Notes: a model not told the origin generated them from the letters alone. A stretch of 64,000 bases of DNA from Saccharomonospora xinjiangensis XJ-54 (GCF_000258175.1 NZ_JH636049.1:2581482-2645481), one strand, 5' to 3'. Numbered from the stretch's first letter, positions 1-7,754 are shown. A program made the numbers and translations.

Positions 1-691
1 GCATGGGCCCCACGACGTAGGTGAACGGATTGAGCACGGTGGCCATGTGCAACCAGCCCGGTAGGTCGCCCACCGGGAACAGTGCCCCCGAGAGGAACAT
101 CATGGGTGTGGTCACGATGCTGCTCGTCGGCATGGCCGACTGCGCCCTCGGCATGCGCACGGTGAGCAGCATGACCATCGCCGTGACCAGCAGCGCCCCG
201 ACGAACAGCAGCACGAGCAACGCCAGGAACAGCAGCGGGTCGTAGGGCACCCCGGCGAGTCCCGCCACCAGCAGCAACACGGCCGACTGCGCCATCGCGG
301 TGGTTGCCGATCCCAGCGCCTTACCGCAGATGATGGCCGTCTTCGAGATCGGTGCCACCAGCAGTTCGCGGAGGAAGCCGGTCTCCCTGTCCCATACCAC
401 CGAGACACCGCCGAACGCGGCCGTGAACGTCACGCTCATCGCGAGCACGCCGGGGAAGAGGAACGTCTCGAAGCCGATCGCTCCTTCCCGATCGAGCGCT
501 CCCGCGAGCCCGGTGCCCATCACGAACAGGAACATCAGCGGTTGCATCAGCGTCATGACCGTGCGGCGCCGGTCGTGGGCGAGCCAGGTCACCTCCCTGC
601 GCCACACCGCTGCCACGGCACGCACCTCGTGCGCGAACCCGCTCGGCGGCAGTGCGGGGGCGGTGGCCGGAGTCGTCAGCGGCAGGCTCAT
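1..691 (-). CDS. ABC-2 type exporter permease, DrrB-like (3' part outside window)
   Basis: Membrane subunit of a drug- or lipid-type ABC exporter. The ATG at 691 overlaps the stop of the upstream ATPase gene by 4 bp (ATGA), so the two are translationally coupled. About 230 residues are visible. A soluble N-terminus with RREVTWLAHDRRR is followed by hydrophobic segments typical of ABC-2 permeases (FLFPGVLAMSVTFTAAFGG; SAVLLLVAGLAGV; a segment ending in TVRMPRAQSAM) and by PTSSIVTTPMMFLSGALFPV, which resembles the conserved ABC-2 region before the last helices. The C-terminus lies beyond position 1. Family assignment is firm; the substrate is unknown. Confidence 0.85.
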   Translation of the reverse strand, partial: MSLPLTTPATAPALPPSGFAHEVRAVAAVWRREVTWLAHDRRRTVMTLMQPLMFLFVMGTGLAGALDREGAIGFETFLFPGVLAMSVTFTAAFGGVSVVWDRETGFLRELLVAPISKTAIICGKALGSATTAMAQSAVLLLVAGLAGVPYDPLLFLALLVLLFVGALLVTAMVMLLTVRMPRAQSAMPTSSIVTTPMMFLSGALFPVGDLPGWLHMATVLNPFTYVVGPM

Positions 692-1626
692 CGGGTGGCT
701 CCTTCGGGGGTGGAGATCGTTCGCCCTGTGTAGGTCATGAAGACGTCGTCGAGGCTCGGCCGGGTCACGGTGACGGCGTGGACGGCGACGTCGAGGTGCT
801 CGAACAGTCGGGGGACGAACGCCGCGCCGTCGCCGATCGTGAACGTCACGGAGCCGTCGTGGAGGGCGGCGTCGAGGCCGAGGCGGTTGCGGAGGTGCGC
901 GAGGGCCGCGTCGTCGTCCGCGGTGCGGAGGCGGATGCGGTCGGCCCCGACAGTGCGTTTGAGCGCGTCCGGAGTGTCGAGCGCGACGATCCGGCCCTCG
1001 TTCATGATGGCGATGCGGTCACAGTGCTCAGCCTCGTCGAGGTAATGCGTTGTCAGGAAAACCGTCACGTTCCATGCCTCGCGCAAGGTCGCGATGTACT
1101 CCCACACCGATGCTCTTGTGTGGGGGTCGAGCCCGATGGTGGGCTCGTCGAGGAACAGCACCTGCGGGGTGTGCAAGAGTCCCCTGCATATCTCCAACTT
1201 CCGCCTCATACCGCCGGAGAAGCTGACTATCGGGTCGTGGCGGCGCTTCGCCAGCCCGACGAAGTCGAGCACCTCGTCGATGCGGCGCCGAAGCGTCTTC
1301 TTCGGCAGGCCGTGCAGTTCACCGTGGAAGCGCAGGTTCTGCTCCGCGGAGAGAAACACGTCCAGTGTGGGCTCCTGGAACACGGCGCCGATGCGTCTGC
1401 GCACGTGGTGTCGTTCCGTCCGCACGTCGTGGCCTGCCACGACGGCTGTGCCCTCCGTCGGCTCAGTGAGTGTGCACAGGACTTTGACGGCGCTCGACTT
1501 GCCTGCGCCGTTCGGTCCTAGGAAGCCGAACAGTTCACCGTGGCCCACGTCGAGGTCGATGCCGGCAACGGCGGTGGTTGTGCCGAACGACTTGGTGAGT
1601 CCGGCGGCGCGAATCGCTGAGGTCAT
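688..1626 (-). CDS. ABC exporter ATP-binding protein, DrrA family
   Basis: Cytoplasmic ATPase that powers the adjacent permease. The 312 residues contain Walker A GPNGAGKSS (near 37), Q-loop GAVFQEPTLD, signature SFSGGMRRKLE, Walker B VLFLDEPT and H-loop TTHYLDEAE, with the extra C-terminal domain of the daunorubicin-resistance (DrrA) subfamily. The start codon lies 10 bp from the first of two palindromes shared with the divergent TetR gene, so repression by that regulator is likely. Antibiotic self-resistance or lipid export are both possible; no biosynthetic cluster is visible nearby. Confidence 0.92.
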   Translation of the reverse strand: MTSAIRAAGLTKSFGTTTAVAGIDLDVGHGELFGFLGPNGAGKSSAVKVLCTLTEPTEGTAVVAGHDVRTERHHVRRRIGAVFQEPTLDVFLSAEQNLRFHGELHGLPKKTLRRRIDEVLDFVGLAKRRHDPIVSFSGGMRRKLEICRGLLHTPQVLFLDEPTIGLDPHTRASVWEYIATLREAWNVTVFLTTHYLDEAEHCDRIAIMNEGRIVALDTPDALKRTVGADRIRLRTADDDAALAHLRNRLGLDAALHDGSVTFTIGDGAAFVPRLFEHLDVAVHAVTVTRPSLDDVFMTYTGRTISTPEGATR

Positions 1627-1635
1627 GACCGATCC

Positions 1636-1681
1636 TCTCTAACACTGTTAGAGAAAACCCTGTCTCTAACAGTGTTAGAGT
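1636..1681. promoter_or_regulatory. Paired TetR operators between divergent genes
   Basis: Two near-identical palindromes lie between the ABC operon and the tetR gene: TCTCTAACACTGTTAGAGA at 1636-1654 (9-bp arms, one central base) and a second at 1664-1680 with CTCTAACA/TGTTAGAG arms. Their centres are 27 bp apart. The second overlaps the GTG start of tetR at 1680, implying a leaderless or very short tetR transcript and autoregulation. Confidence 0.85.
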
Positions 1682-2342
1682 GTCAAGTGTGGCTGGTAAG
1701 GCGGTATCCAAGGAACTGATCGTCGAGAAGGCAGTCGAGTTGCTGGACTCCCACGGCCTCGCCGCCGTGACACTGCGCCGTCTCGCCACGGAACTCGGTG
1801 TGTCGGCGCCGACCCTGTACTGGCACATCTCCGGCAAGCGGGAGCTGCTCGACGGCATGGCCGAGTGCCTGCTCCGCAGGGGAAGGACGGACGCCTTCGA
1901 CGGGCCAGCAGAAGGGCAACCCTGGTGGGAATGGCTCGCTGAACACGCCAGGGCGATGTTCGAGACGATGATCTCGGTTCGCGACGCGCCGCAGGTCATC
2001 GCCGGTAACCGGCCGACGCCCGAAAGCCTCACCGAGATCGACGTCGCGATCGGCGCGCTCGTGGAGGCCGGCTTCGAGCCCGGCGATGCGCAACAGGTGT
2101 TCTTCGTGCTCGGCGGCTATGTCGGCGGCATGGCCCTCGAATGGCAGGAGGAGGCCGCCCGCGAGCGAGAGGGCGTCGAAAATCCAGAACTGCACGCGGC
2201 CGTCACCGACGCCGAGCGGTATCCCCACATCGCCGCCGCCATGCGTTCCGGCGTCCATCGCGAGCCCATGGAGACCTTCCTGCTCGGCCTCGATCTGCTG
2301 ATCCGAGGGCTTCGCTCTTGGCATGCCGAGCGTGCCAGCTGA
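1680..2342 (+). CDS. TetR family transcriptional regulator
   Basis: A 220-residue one-component repressor. The N-terminal helix-turn-helix is clear (LRRLATELGVSAPTLYWHISGKRELLDGM, about residues 36-64, shown here only as a landmark region), followed by a TetR-type ligand-binding domain with the motif FFVLGGYVGGMALEWQEE. It is divergent from the DrrAB-like exporter and its start sits inside the second palindrome, so it very probably represses itself and the exporter until a ligand binds. The start is GTG 1680; GTG 1689 is an alternative three codons downstream. The ligand is unknown. Confidence 0.9.
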   Translation: MSSVAGKAVSKELIVEKAVELLDSHGLAAVTLRRLATELGVSAPTLYWHISGKRELLDGMAECLLRRGRTDAFDGPAEGQPWWEWLAEHARAMFETMISVRDAPQVIAGNRPTPESLTEIDVAIGALVEAGFEPGDAQQVFFVLGGYVGGMALEWQEEAAREREGVENPELHAAVTDAERYPHIAAAMRSGVHREPMETFLLGLDLLIRGLRSWHAERAS

Positions 2343-2355
2343 GCGTCGCCGTTCG

Positions 2356-2841
2356 TCAGTCCCGCTCGGTGAGCCTGGAGTGCGTGTCCATCGTGGCGTT
2401 CACCGTCGCTTCGAGGAAACGCACGATGGTGCGCCGCTGCTCGTCGTCGAAGTTCGCCCAGGCCCGCGAGTACGCCTCGCCGAGCGGGACGAACAGCCCC
2501 CGCCCCAGCTCCAGCGCCGCCGGGCGCACGTGCAGCACGAGCCGCCTGCGGTCGCGGGAGTCCCTGCGCCGCTCGACATACCCGAGCGACTGAAGCCGGT
2601 CGAGCACGGAGGTCGTCGCCGACGCGCTGAGCCGTAGCTCGGAGGCCAGCTCGCCCTGGTTCAGCGGGCGGCCCTCCTCGGCGGCGTCCATGATGACGAC
2701 GAGGGCCGCCATGTCGGTCCGGTGTAGACCGTGTGTCTCGCCGAAGTGCTGGACGAACCGGTCGGCCTCCACGGTGAGCCTGCGGATGTGCCTGGCCAGC
2801 GGCAGGTCCGCGGTCGTGAGTGCGGCGGTGTCCTCGGTCAC
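2356..2841 (-). CDS. MarR family transcriptional regulator
   Basis: A 161-residue winged-helix regulator. The recognition helix and wing are visible in LNQGELASELRLSASATTS, then VLDRLQSLGYVERRRD followed by SRDRRRLVLHVRPA, with helical dimerisation segments on both sides. It is convergent with the TetR gene (13-bp gap) and divergent from the MMPL transporter. This suggests that it controls the transporter in response to a small phenolic or lipid ligand. The pairing is inferred from position only. Confidence 0.88.
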   Translation of the reverse strand: MTEDTAALTTADLPLARHIRRLTVEADRFVQHFGETHGLHRTDMAALVVIMDAAEEGRPLNQGELASELRLSASATTSVLDRLQSLGYVERRRDSRDRRRLVLHVRPAALELGRGLFVPLGEAYSRAWANFDDEQRRTIVRFLEATVNATMDTHSRLTERD

Positions 2842-2961
2842 CGGAGTCCTTTCGGTTGGGGCAGGCGAGTGGCTGCTCCGGGTGCCAAGTCGCCGCCGAC
2901 AGGGTACTGACCGTTAGGATTTCCGGACGAATACTTCGACGATCGAACGATTGGACCTCTC
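2842..2961. promoter_or_regulatory. Divergent promoter region of marR and MMPL genes
   Basis: A TAGGAT -10-like hexamer at 2915-2920 lies about 42 nt before the TTG start of the MMPL gene. An inverted repeat TTCG-ACGAT-CGAA at 2935-2947 lies just downstream and is a candidate MarR operator. No convincing -35 hexamer is visible. Confidence 0.4.
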
Positions 2962-4983
2962 TTGCGCACGGCTCGCTGGCTCGTTCCCGCACTTCTGATC
3001 GTCGGCTGGCTCGCTCTCGGTGCCTTCGGCGGCCCGTTCGCGGGAAAGCTCAGTGGCATCGCGGAGAACGACGCCGCCTCGTTCCTGCCGGAGTCGGCCG
3101 AGTCCACCAGGGTCGCCGAGCTCGAACGCCGGTTCGCCGACACGGAGGCGATCCCCGCCATCGTCGTGGCCGAACGCGCCTCCGGCATCACGGGTGGCGA
3201 CCGCGAGTTCCTCGCTGCGAAGGGTTCCGAGATCGCGAGGTGGGACGCCACGACACCAGGGTCACCACCCATCCCGTCACGGGACGGTGAAGCGCTGCAA
3301 CTGATCGTTCCCATCACCGGGGAGCCCGGCGACGTGGTCGAACGGATGCGGCAGACCCTCGGCGAGAACCGGCCCGGCGGCCTCTCCGTCTACGTCACCG
3401 GCCCCGCCGCGCAGGTAGCCGATCTTTCCGAGGCCTTCGGCGGCCTCGACGGGCTTCTGCTTCTGGTCGCGGGCGCGGTCGTCGCCGTCATCCTCGTGCT
3501 GGTCTACCGCAGCCCATTGCTGCCGCTGCTGGTGTTGCTGTCGTCGATCTTCGCCCTCGCACTGGCCAGCCTGCTCGTCTACGTCCTCGCCGACGCGGGC
3601 GCCATTACTCTCAACGGGCAGAGCCAGGGCATCCTTTTCATCCTCGTGTTCGGTGCCGCCACCGATTACGCACTGCTGCTCGTCTCGCGCTACCGCGAGG
3701 AACTGCGAACCACAGGCGACCGGTTCGCCGCCATGCGCACCGCGTGGCGGGCGACGATCGAACCCATCGCGGCCAGCGCGGGCACCGTGATCCTCGGCGT
3801 GCTGTGCCTGCTGTTCAGCGATCTCGCGTCGAACCAGGGTCTCGGGCCGGTAGCGGCGATCGGCATCGCAGCGTCGGTCCTGGCCTCGGTGACGTTCCTG
3901 CCTGCTGTGCTCGTGGTCTTCGGCAGGGCGGCGTACTGGCCGTTCCGCCCCGTCGAGGGCTCGTCGCCCCCGGAGTCGGGCGGGCTGTGGGGCAGGGTGG
4001 CCAAGCGTGTTGACAAGGCCCCAAGGGTGGTGTGGGTCGTCACCGCGCTGGTGTTGCTCGCGGGCGCGGCTTTCGTGCCCCAGCTCAAGGCCGGTGGCAC
4101 GTCGCAGGCGGACATCTTTCTCGACCCCGTGGAGTCGGTGAGCGGTCAGGAGGTGTTGTCGCGGCACTTCCCCGGTGGATCGGGCTCACCCGCGGTGGTG
4201 ATCGCCGAGGCATCACGAGCGGATGCCGTGCTCATGGCCAGTGACGTGCCGGGCGTGTCCCGCGCGGAGAGCACGGGCACGCAGGGTGGTCTCGTGCGGA
4301 TCGAGGCGTTGCTCTCGGACCCGGCCGACTCGGACCCGGCCATCGCCACGGTCGAGCGCCTTCGCGACTCGGTGCACGCGGTGGAGGGCGCGAACGCGCA
4401 GGTCGGCGGCCCGACGGCCCAGCAGCTCGACACGCGCACGACCTCGCAACGCGACCGCGCGGTGATCATCCCGATCGTGCTCGTGGTGGTGTTCGCCGTG
4501 CTGGCCCTGCTGCTGCGCGCGCTGCTCGCGCCGTTGCTGCTCATCGCCACGGTGGTGCTGTCTTTCGGCGCCACGATGGGGGTTTCGGCCCTGGTGTTCA
4601 ACAACGTGCTCGACTTTCCAGGAGCCGACCCGGCCGTTCCGCTGTTCGCGTTCGTGTTCCTGGTGGCACTCGGGATCGACTACAACATCTTCCTCATGAC
4701 CCGCGTGCGTGAGGAGACGTTGTCGGTGGGCACGCGCGAGGGCACGCTGCGGGGGCTCACCGTCACCGGCGGTGTCATCACGTCGGCTGGCGTGGTGCTG
4801 GCCGCGACGTTCTCGGCGCTGGCGGTGCTGCCGATCCTGTTCCTGGCGCAGCTGGCGTTCATCGTGGCGTTCGGTGTCCTGCTCGACACCCTCGTGGTGC
4901 GATCGCTGCTGGTGCCTGCGCTGACCATCGACATCGGCAGGAAGGTCTGGTGGCCTTCACGGCTGGCCCGACGGGAGGGGTAG
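2962..4983 (+). CDS. MMPL family RND-type exporter
   Basis: A 673-residue inner-membrane transporter of the MMPL/RND superfamily. There is one N-terminal helix (WLVPALLIVGWLALGAFGG), an extracytoplasmic loop of about 130 residues, a bundle of five helices, a second loop, and another bundle, giving the usual duplicated topology. The MMPL Asp-Tyr motifs are present in both halves (FGAATDYALLLVSRYREEL and VALGIDYNIFLMTRVREE), as expected for proton coupling. The start is TTG 2962, the only candidate keeping the first helix complete. It is divergent from the MarR gene. The substrate is not predictable; relatives export lipids or drugs. Confidence 0.9.
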   Translation: MRTARWLVPALLIVGWLALGAFGGPFAGKLSGIAENDAASFLPESAESTRVAELERRFADTEAIPAIVVAERASGITGGDREFLAAKGSEIARWDATTPGSPPIPSRDGEALQLIVPITGEPGDVVERMRQTLGENRPGGLSVYVTGPAAQVADLSEAFGGLDGLLLLVAGAVVAVILVLVYRSPLLPLLVLLSSIFALALASLLVYVLADAGAITLNGQSQGILFILVFGAATDYALLLVSRYREELRTTGDRFAAMRTAWRATIEPIAASAGTVILGVLCLLFSDLASNQGLGPVAAIGIAASVLASVTFLPAVLVVFGRAAYWPFRPVEGSSPPESGGLWGRVAKRVDKAPRVVWVVTALVLLAGAAFVPQLKAGGTSQADIFLDPVESVSGQEVLSRHFPGGSGSPAVVIAEASRADAVLMASDVPGVSRAESTGTQGGLVRIEALLSDPADSDPAIATVERLRDSVHAVEGANAQVGGPTAQQLDTRTTSQRDRAVIIPIVLVVVFAVLALLLRALLAPLLLIATVVLSFGATMGVSALVFNNVLDFPGADPAVPLFAFVFLVALGIDYNIFLMTRVREETLSVGTREGTLRGLTVTGGVITSAGVVLAATFSALAVLPILFLAQLAFIVAFGVLLDTLVVRSLLVPALTIDIGRKVWWPSRLARREG

Positions 4984-5016
4984 GCGTTTTCCGGGGGCTC
5001 ATCCGGGAATGCCTAC
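4980..5016 (+). terminator. Hairpin terminator after the MMPL gene
   Basis: GTAGGC (4980-4985) pairs with GCCTAC (5011-5016), and inside it TTTCCGG (4988-4994) pairs with CCGGGAA (5003-5009). The stem includes the TAG stop of the transporter. There is no T-run, as is common in actinobacteria. Confidence 0.5.
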
Positions 5017-5052
5017 CTCCGCATGAACCAGACGAGGATGAGGTGAGAGGTC

Positions 5053-5307
5053 ATGGCCCAGTGTGAGGTGTGTGGCAACGACTACGACATGACGTTCGAG
5101 GTCCGCACGGTGGGAGGTGGGGTGCACACGTTCGACTCGTTCGAATGCGCCATCCACCGGCTCGCGCCCATCTGCGAGCACTGCGGCTGCCGGGTCGTCG
5201 GCCACGGCATCGCGGTCGAGGGCCGTTTCTACTGCTGCGCGCATTGCGCCCGCCAGATGAGCGAAGAGGGAGCGAAGGCAAGGGACGCGGTGGGCGCCTC
5301 AAGCTGA
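5053..5307 (+). CDS. Small Cys/His-rich metal-binding protein, metallothionein-like
   Basis: An 84-residue cytoplasmic protein with an N-terminal CEVCGNDYD knuckle, a central FDSFECAIHRLAP segment and a C-terminal CEHCGCRVVGHG...YCCAHCARQ cluster. That gives 10 cysteines and several histidines, able to bind zinc or other metals. The C-terminal cluster resembles bacterial SmtA/BmtA metallothioneins. The start is ATG 5053 preceded by a GAGG ribosome site. It is monocistronic between the MMPL terminator and a tandem repeat array. Metal specificity and role are unknown. Confidence 0.75.
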   Translation: MAQCEVCGNDYDMTFEVRTVGGGVHTFDSFECAIHRLAPICEHCGCRVVGHGIAVEGRFYCCAHCARQMSEEGAKARDAVGASS

Positions 5308-5334
5308 CGCGCCGCTGCCCCGCCTCCCACCGGC

Positions 5335-5523
5335 GTGTCCGCACCTGGTGCACGTGTGTTGGCACCTGGTGCACGCGTGTTGGCAGCCTGTACACGGATG
5401 TTGGCACTCTGCGTACGCGTGTTGGCACTCTGTGGACGGGTGTTGGCACTCTGTGGACAGGTATCGGCAGTTCAGGACCGGGTGTTCGCACCCCAGGGAC
5501 GTGTGTTCGCACATCCCGTACGT
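5335..5523. repeat. Nine-copy 21-bp tandem repeat array
   Basis: Nine contiguous units of exactly 21 bp begin at 5335, 5356, 5377, 5398, 5419, 5440, 5461, 5482 and 5503. Nearly all begin GTGTTGGCAC or a close variant; the second half varies more but ends in a near-constant G-A-C-G block. There are no spacers, so it is not CRISPR. Because 21 is a multiple of 3 and units lack stops, every frame stays open and spurious heptapeptide ORFs appear on both strands. It fills the gap between the Cys-rich gene and the next hairpin. Confidence 0.9.
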
Positions 5524-5593
5524 CGGGACGGCTGGGGTGCACCGGGGGACATGGGCCGACGTCTCTCCCAGGAGGAAACTTCCGCAAAGCCTT

Positions 5594-5616
5594 GGACCCC
5601 GCTTCGCGCGGGGTCC
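5594..5616. terminator. GC-rich hairpin, probable bidirectional terminator
   Basis: GGACCCCGC (5594-5602) and GCGGGGTCC (5608-5616) form a perfect 9-bp stem with a 5-nt loop. It lies between the repeat array and the 3' end of the minus-strand small-gene operon, which stops at 5642. No T-run. Confidence 0.5.
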
Positions 5617-5641
5617 TGGTGCGTAAGAGGCGTCACGGATT

Positions 5642-5848
5642 TCACGTCAGACGACGCAACCCGTCCTCGATAGGTCGCAGCACGTCGAGGGTCGGCGGAT
5701 CGGTGTGCCGAAGCGTGTCACCGGCTTTGATCACGTCCAGGTCGAGGACCGGCCAGACTGGCTGGGTGTCGTCCGTGATCCGCCAGAACGTCACCGTGGG
5801 CCGGTCGTCGGCGAGCGGGTCGAGCAGCGCGACGGGGGAGTCATACAT
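5642..5848 (-). CDS. Small protein of unknown function, third gene of operon
   Basis: A 68-residue acidic protein (starts MYDSPVALLDPLADD; contains WRITDDTQPVWPVLDLDV) without a recognisable domain. The ATG at 5848 overlaps the stop of the preceding gene by 8 bp, so it is the last gene of a three-gene operon transcribed away from the helix-turn-helix regulator. No signal peptide or membrane segment. Function unknown; membership of the operon is the only strong information. Confidence 0.6.
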   Translation of the reverse strand: MYDSPVALLDPLADDRPTVTFWRITDDTQPVWPVLDLDVIKAGDTLRHTDPPTLDVLRPIEDGLRRLT

Positions 5849-6191
5849 CGGTCGTGTCCGAGGTCCTGCCCGGGAAATCGCGCATGTGCTCGGCAAGACA
5901 CCTCACGTCCGCGCTCAACCGCCGGATCTGGCGCGCGTCGTGTGGCGCGGCGTCGGCGAGGTGAGCGAGCGCGCCGATGATCTCGTAGGCGCGACACCAC
6001 AGCGGCCGGGCGGTGCCGTCGTCCACCAGCGTCGTCCAGTGTCCGGGGCGGCAAGTTTCGAGTACCCCGATGGCGAGGTCGTGCAGGTCCTCCCGGCTGC
6101 CACCTGCCGCGCCGCAGAGGTCGGCGATCGTGTCGTTCAGCAGTTGCCACTGCTGCCGGGTGAGGACGGCGTAGGGCTCAGGACCGCTCAC
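5841..6191 (-). CDS. Helical protein of unknown function, second gene of operon
   Basis: A 116-residue protein predicted to be mostly helical (QQWQLLNDTIADLCGAAGG; AYEIIGALAHLADAAP), with no catalytic motif that I recognise. The start is GTG 6191, whose GTGA overlaps the stop of the upstream gene by 4 bp; the upstream extension of the frame is a shadow and was discarded. It is translationally coupled on both sides. Function unknown. Confidence 0.65.
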   Translation of the reverse strand: MSGPEPYAVLTRQQWQLLNDTIADLCGAAGGSREDLHDLAIGVLETCRPGHWTTLVDDGTARPLWCRAYEIIGALAHLADAAPHDARQIRRLSADVRCLAEHMRDFPGRTSDTTDV

Positions 6192-6433
6192 TTCGTTCCC
6201 TCCAATTCGGAGACGGGCGGGATCTCGGAGGCGGGAAAGCTCAGCCGCACGCGAACTTCGCGGTCGCAGGCCAGGCAGGTCCGGTCGAGCCAGAGGCCGG
6301 TGAGGTCGTCGATGGTGGGCGTGACGACCTGTCCGCCCAAAGCGGACAACGCACGCCCTGGCGCGGCGATGTCTCGCTCGGTGTCGTAGACGTGCCGTTG
6401 TCCGCCTGCCTGCTGCCAGAGATAGCGCTGCAC
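6188..6433 (-). CDS. Small CxxC protein, first gene of operon divergent from regulator
   Basis: An 81-residue protein beginning MQRYLWQQAGGQRHVYD, then a segment around APGRALSALGGQVVTPTIDD and a single zinc-knuckle-like pair in LDRTCLACDREVRVR. The GTG start at 6433 has a good GGGGAGG ribosome site 8 nt upstream, which decides it over the much longer open frame. It heads the operon divergent from the XRE/DUF397 pair; such small proteins beside XRE/DUF397 pairs are frequent in Pseudonocardiaceae and Streptomyces, but I know of no established function. Confidence 0.7.
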   Translation of the reverse strand: MQRYLWQQAGGQRHVYDTERDIAAPGRALSALGGQVVTPTIDDLTGLWLDRTCLACDREVRVRLSFPASEIPPVSELEGTK

Positions 6434-6568
6434 TGAGCCTCCCCAGATCAAAGAGCCAGAACACGTGCGTTGTTCATGGACACCATGATTTGTGCATGCA
6501 CTTTCCTGCAATGCCCTGATCGGATGACAGTGCACTTTTAAACCTGCTCTCCTGACTAGGGTTTGTGC
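6434..6568. promoter_or_regulatory. Divergent promoter region of the XRE/DUF397 locus
   Basis: TAGGGT at 6557-6562 is a -10-like hexamer only 6 nt before the ATG at 6569, indicating a leaderless transcript for the regulator. A perfect 10-bp palindrome GTGCATGCAC lies at 6492-6501, between the two transcription units, and is a candidate operator. Confidence 0.5.
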
Positions 6569-7411
6569 ATGGCCAGCACAGCCAATACGCCCGGCGCTCG
6601 CGCTCTCGGCGCGGAATTGTTGAGGCTTCGCAAATCGGCGGGGCGCACGATGATCGAACTGGGGCAGGCGATCGGGCGCTCGCACACCCACATCTCCCGC
6701 TGGGAGAACGGCAAACTGGTGCCGACCGTGGAAGAGGTCGCGCGGGTGCTGGGTGTGCTCGGTGTCGCCGGTGAGGAGTTCGACAGCGTCGTCCGGCTCG
6801 CCCGCGAAGCGGCGGACCCGAACTGGGTCGCACCGGGTGTGGTGCGGCACCTCGCGATGCTGACGGGATACGAACGCACCGCCTCGCGGATCACGAACGT
6901 CGAACCACTGCTCATCCCAGGGCTGTTGCAGACGGCGGACTACGCCCGCTCGATCATGTTGTCCGCCGGAGCGACCGTCGGTGAGGCGGAACAGCGCACC
7001 ACTCACCGGATGGGCCGCCAGCACGTTCTCACCCGGCCGCGCCCGGTGCGGCTCGATGCCGTCATCGGCGAACACGCCCTGCGCTACCCGCCGTGTGGTG
7101 CCGACGTGATGATCGATCAGTTGCACGTGCTGCTCAAGTGGGCGCGGATGGACAACGTCACGATCCGGGCGGTGGCGTCCGACAGCGGTTATCTGCCGAT
7201 CTTGGAGGGTGCCTTCGTGTTGATCGAGTTCGAGAAGGCGGCGCCGGTGGTGCAGTTGGAGCACTACCGCAGCGCCACGACTCTCACCGATCGGCGAGAC
7301 GTGCGGGACTACCAGACCGCGGCCGATACGATGCGCCAGCAGGCGATGAGCCCCGCCGACACCGAAGAGTTCATCGCGAGCCTTGCCAGCGGGATGGAGA
7401 GCGGTACATGA
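6569..7411 (+). CDS. XRE family regulator with C-terminal DUF5753 (Scr1-type)
   Basis: A 280-residue protein with an N-terminal XRE helix-turn-helix (ELGQAIGRSHTHISRWENGK, residues about 27-46) and a C-terminal region typical of DUF5753 (EPLLIPGLLQTADYARSIM and, further on, VIGEHALRYPPCGA). Such proteins are nearly always encoded with a DUF397 partner, and some pairs behave like antitoxin-type regulators or control development. The start is ATG 6569; an upstream in-frame TTG is rejected because the -10 hexamer is too close. Its stop overlaps the DUF397 start by 4 bp. Confidence 0.9.
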   Translation: MASTANTPGARALGAELLRLRKSAGRTMIELGQAIGRSHTHISRWENGKLVPTVEEVARVLGVLGVAGEEFDSVVRLAREAADPNWVAPGVVRHLAMLTGYERTASRITNVEPLLIPGLLQTADYARSIMLSAGATVGEAEQRTTHRMGRQHVLTRPRPVRLDAVIGEHALRYPPCGADVMIDQLHVLLKWARMDNVTIRAVASDSGYLPILEGAFVLIEFEKAAPVVQLEHYRSATTLTDRRDVRDYQTAADTMRQQAMSPADTEEFIASLASGMESGT

Positions 7412-7599
7412 GCACAGACGGCCAGTGGCGCAAGTCGAGTTTCAGCGGCAATCAGGGCAATTGTGTCGAGTTCCGCCGTGTCGATGGTGGTGTGGAGGTG
7501 CGTAACTCCAAGCGTCCTGACGAGGCTTCCGTCGCCTACACCGACAGCGAGTGGCGCGCGTTCGTCGCCGGTGTGAAGGCAGGCGAGTTCGACCTCTGA
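7408..7599 (+). CDS. DUF397 domain protein
   Basis: A 63-residue single-domain DUF397 protein with the hallmark N-terminus QWRKSSFSGNQGNCVEFRR and the C-terminal block VAYTDSEWRAFVAGVKAGEF. It is coupled to the XRE regulator by an ATGA overlap and followed directly by a terminator, so the two form a closed operon. DUF397 partners are thought to bind or be antagonised by the XRE protein. The biochemical role here is not known. Confidence 0.9.
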   Translation: MSTDGQWRKSSFSGNQGNCVEFRRVDGGVEVRNSKRPDEASVAYTDSEWRAFVAGVKAGEFDL

Positions 7600-7619
7600 C
7601 TGACCTTTCGACGCTTGGG

Positions 7620-7660
7620 CGGTCACGTTCCCGGAGTAGTCGCGGGGACGTGACCGTTTT
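7620..7660 (+). terminator. Rho-independent terminator after DUF397 gene
   Basis: CGGTCACGT (7620-7628) pairs with ACGTGACCG (7648-7656), extended inward by TCCC/GGGG, and is followed by TTTT (7657-7660). Confidence 0.85.
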
Positions 7661-7754
7661 GTTCCCGCTCTCTGCGAGCCCTGAGCCACCCATCGGCGCA
7701 CTTGCCGCACTCGGCACAGGTGCCTTACCAGGCATGGACGCTGAAACGCAGATC

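Noticed and set aside
5335..5523. CRISPR array
   Set aside because: Units are contiguous 21-mers with graded divergence and no spacers, and there are no cas genes.
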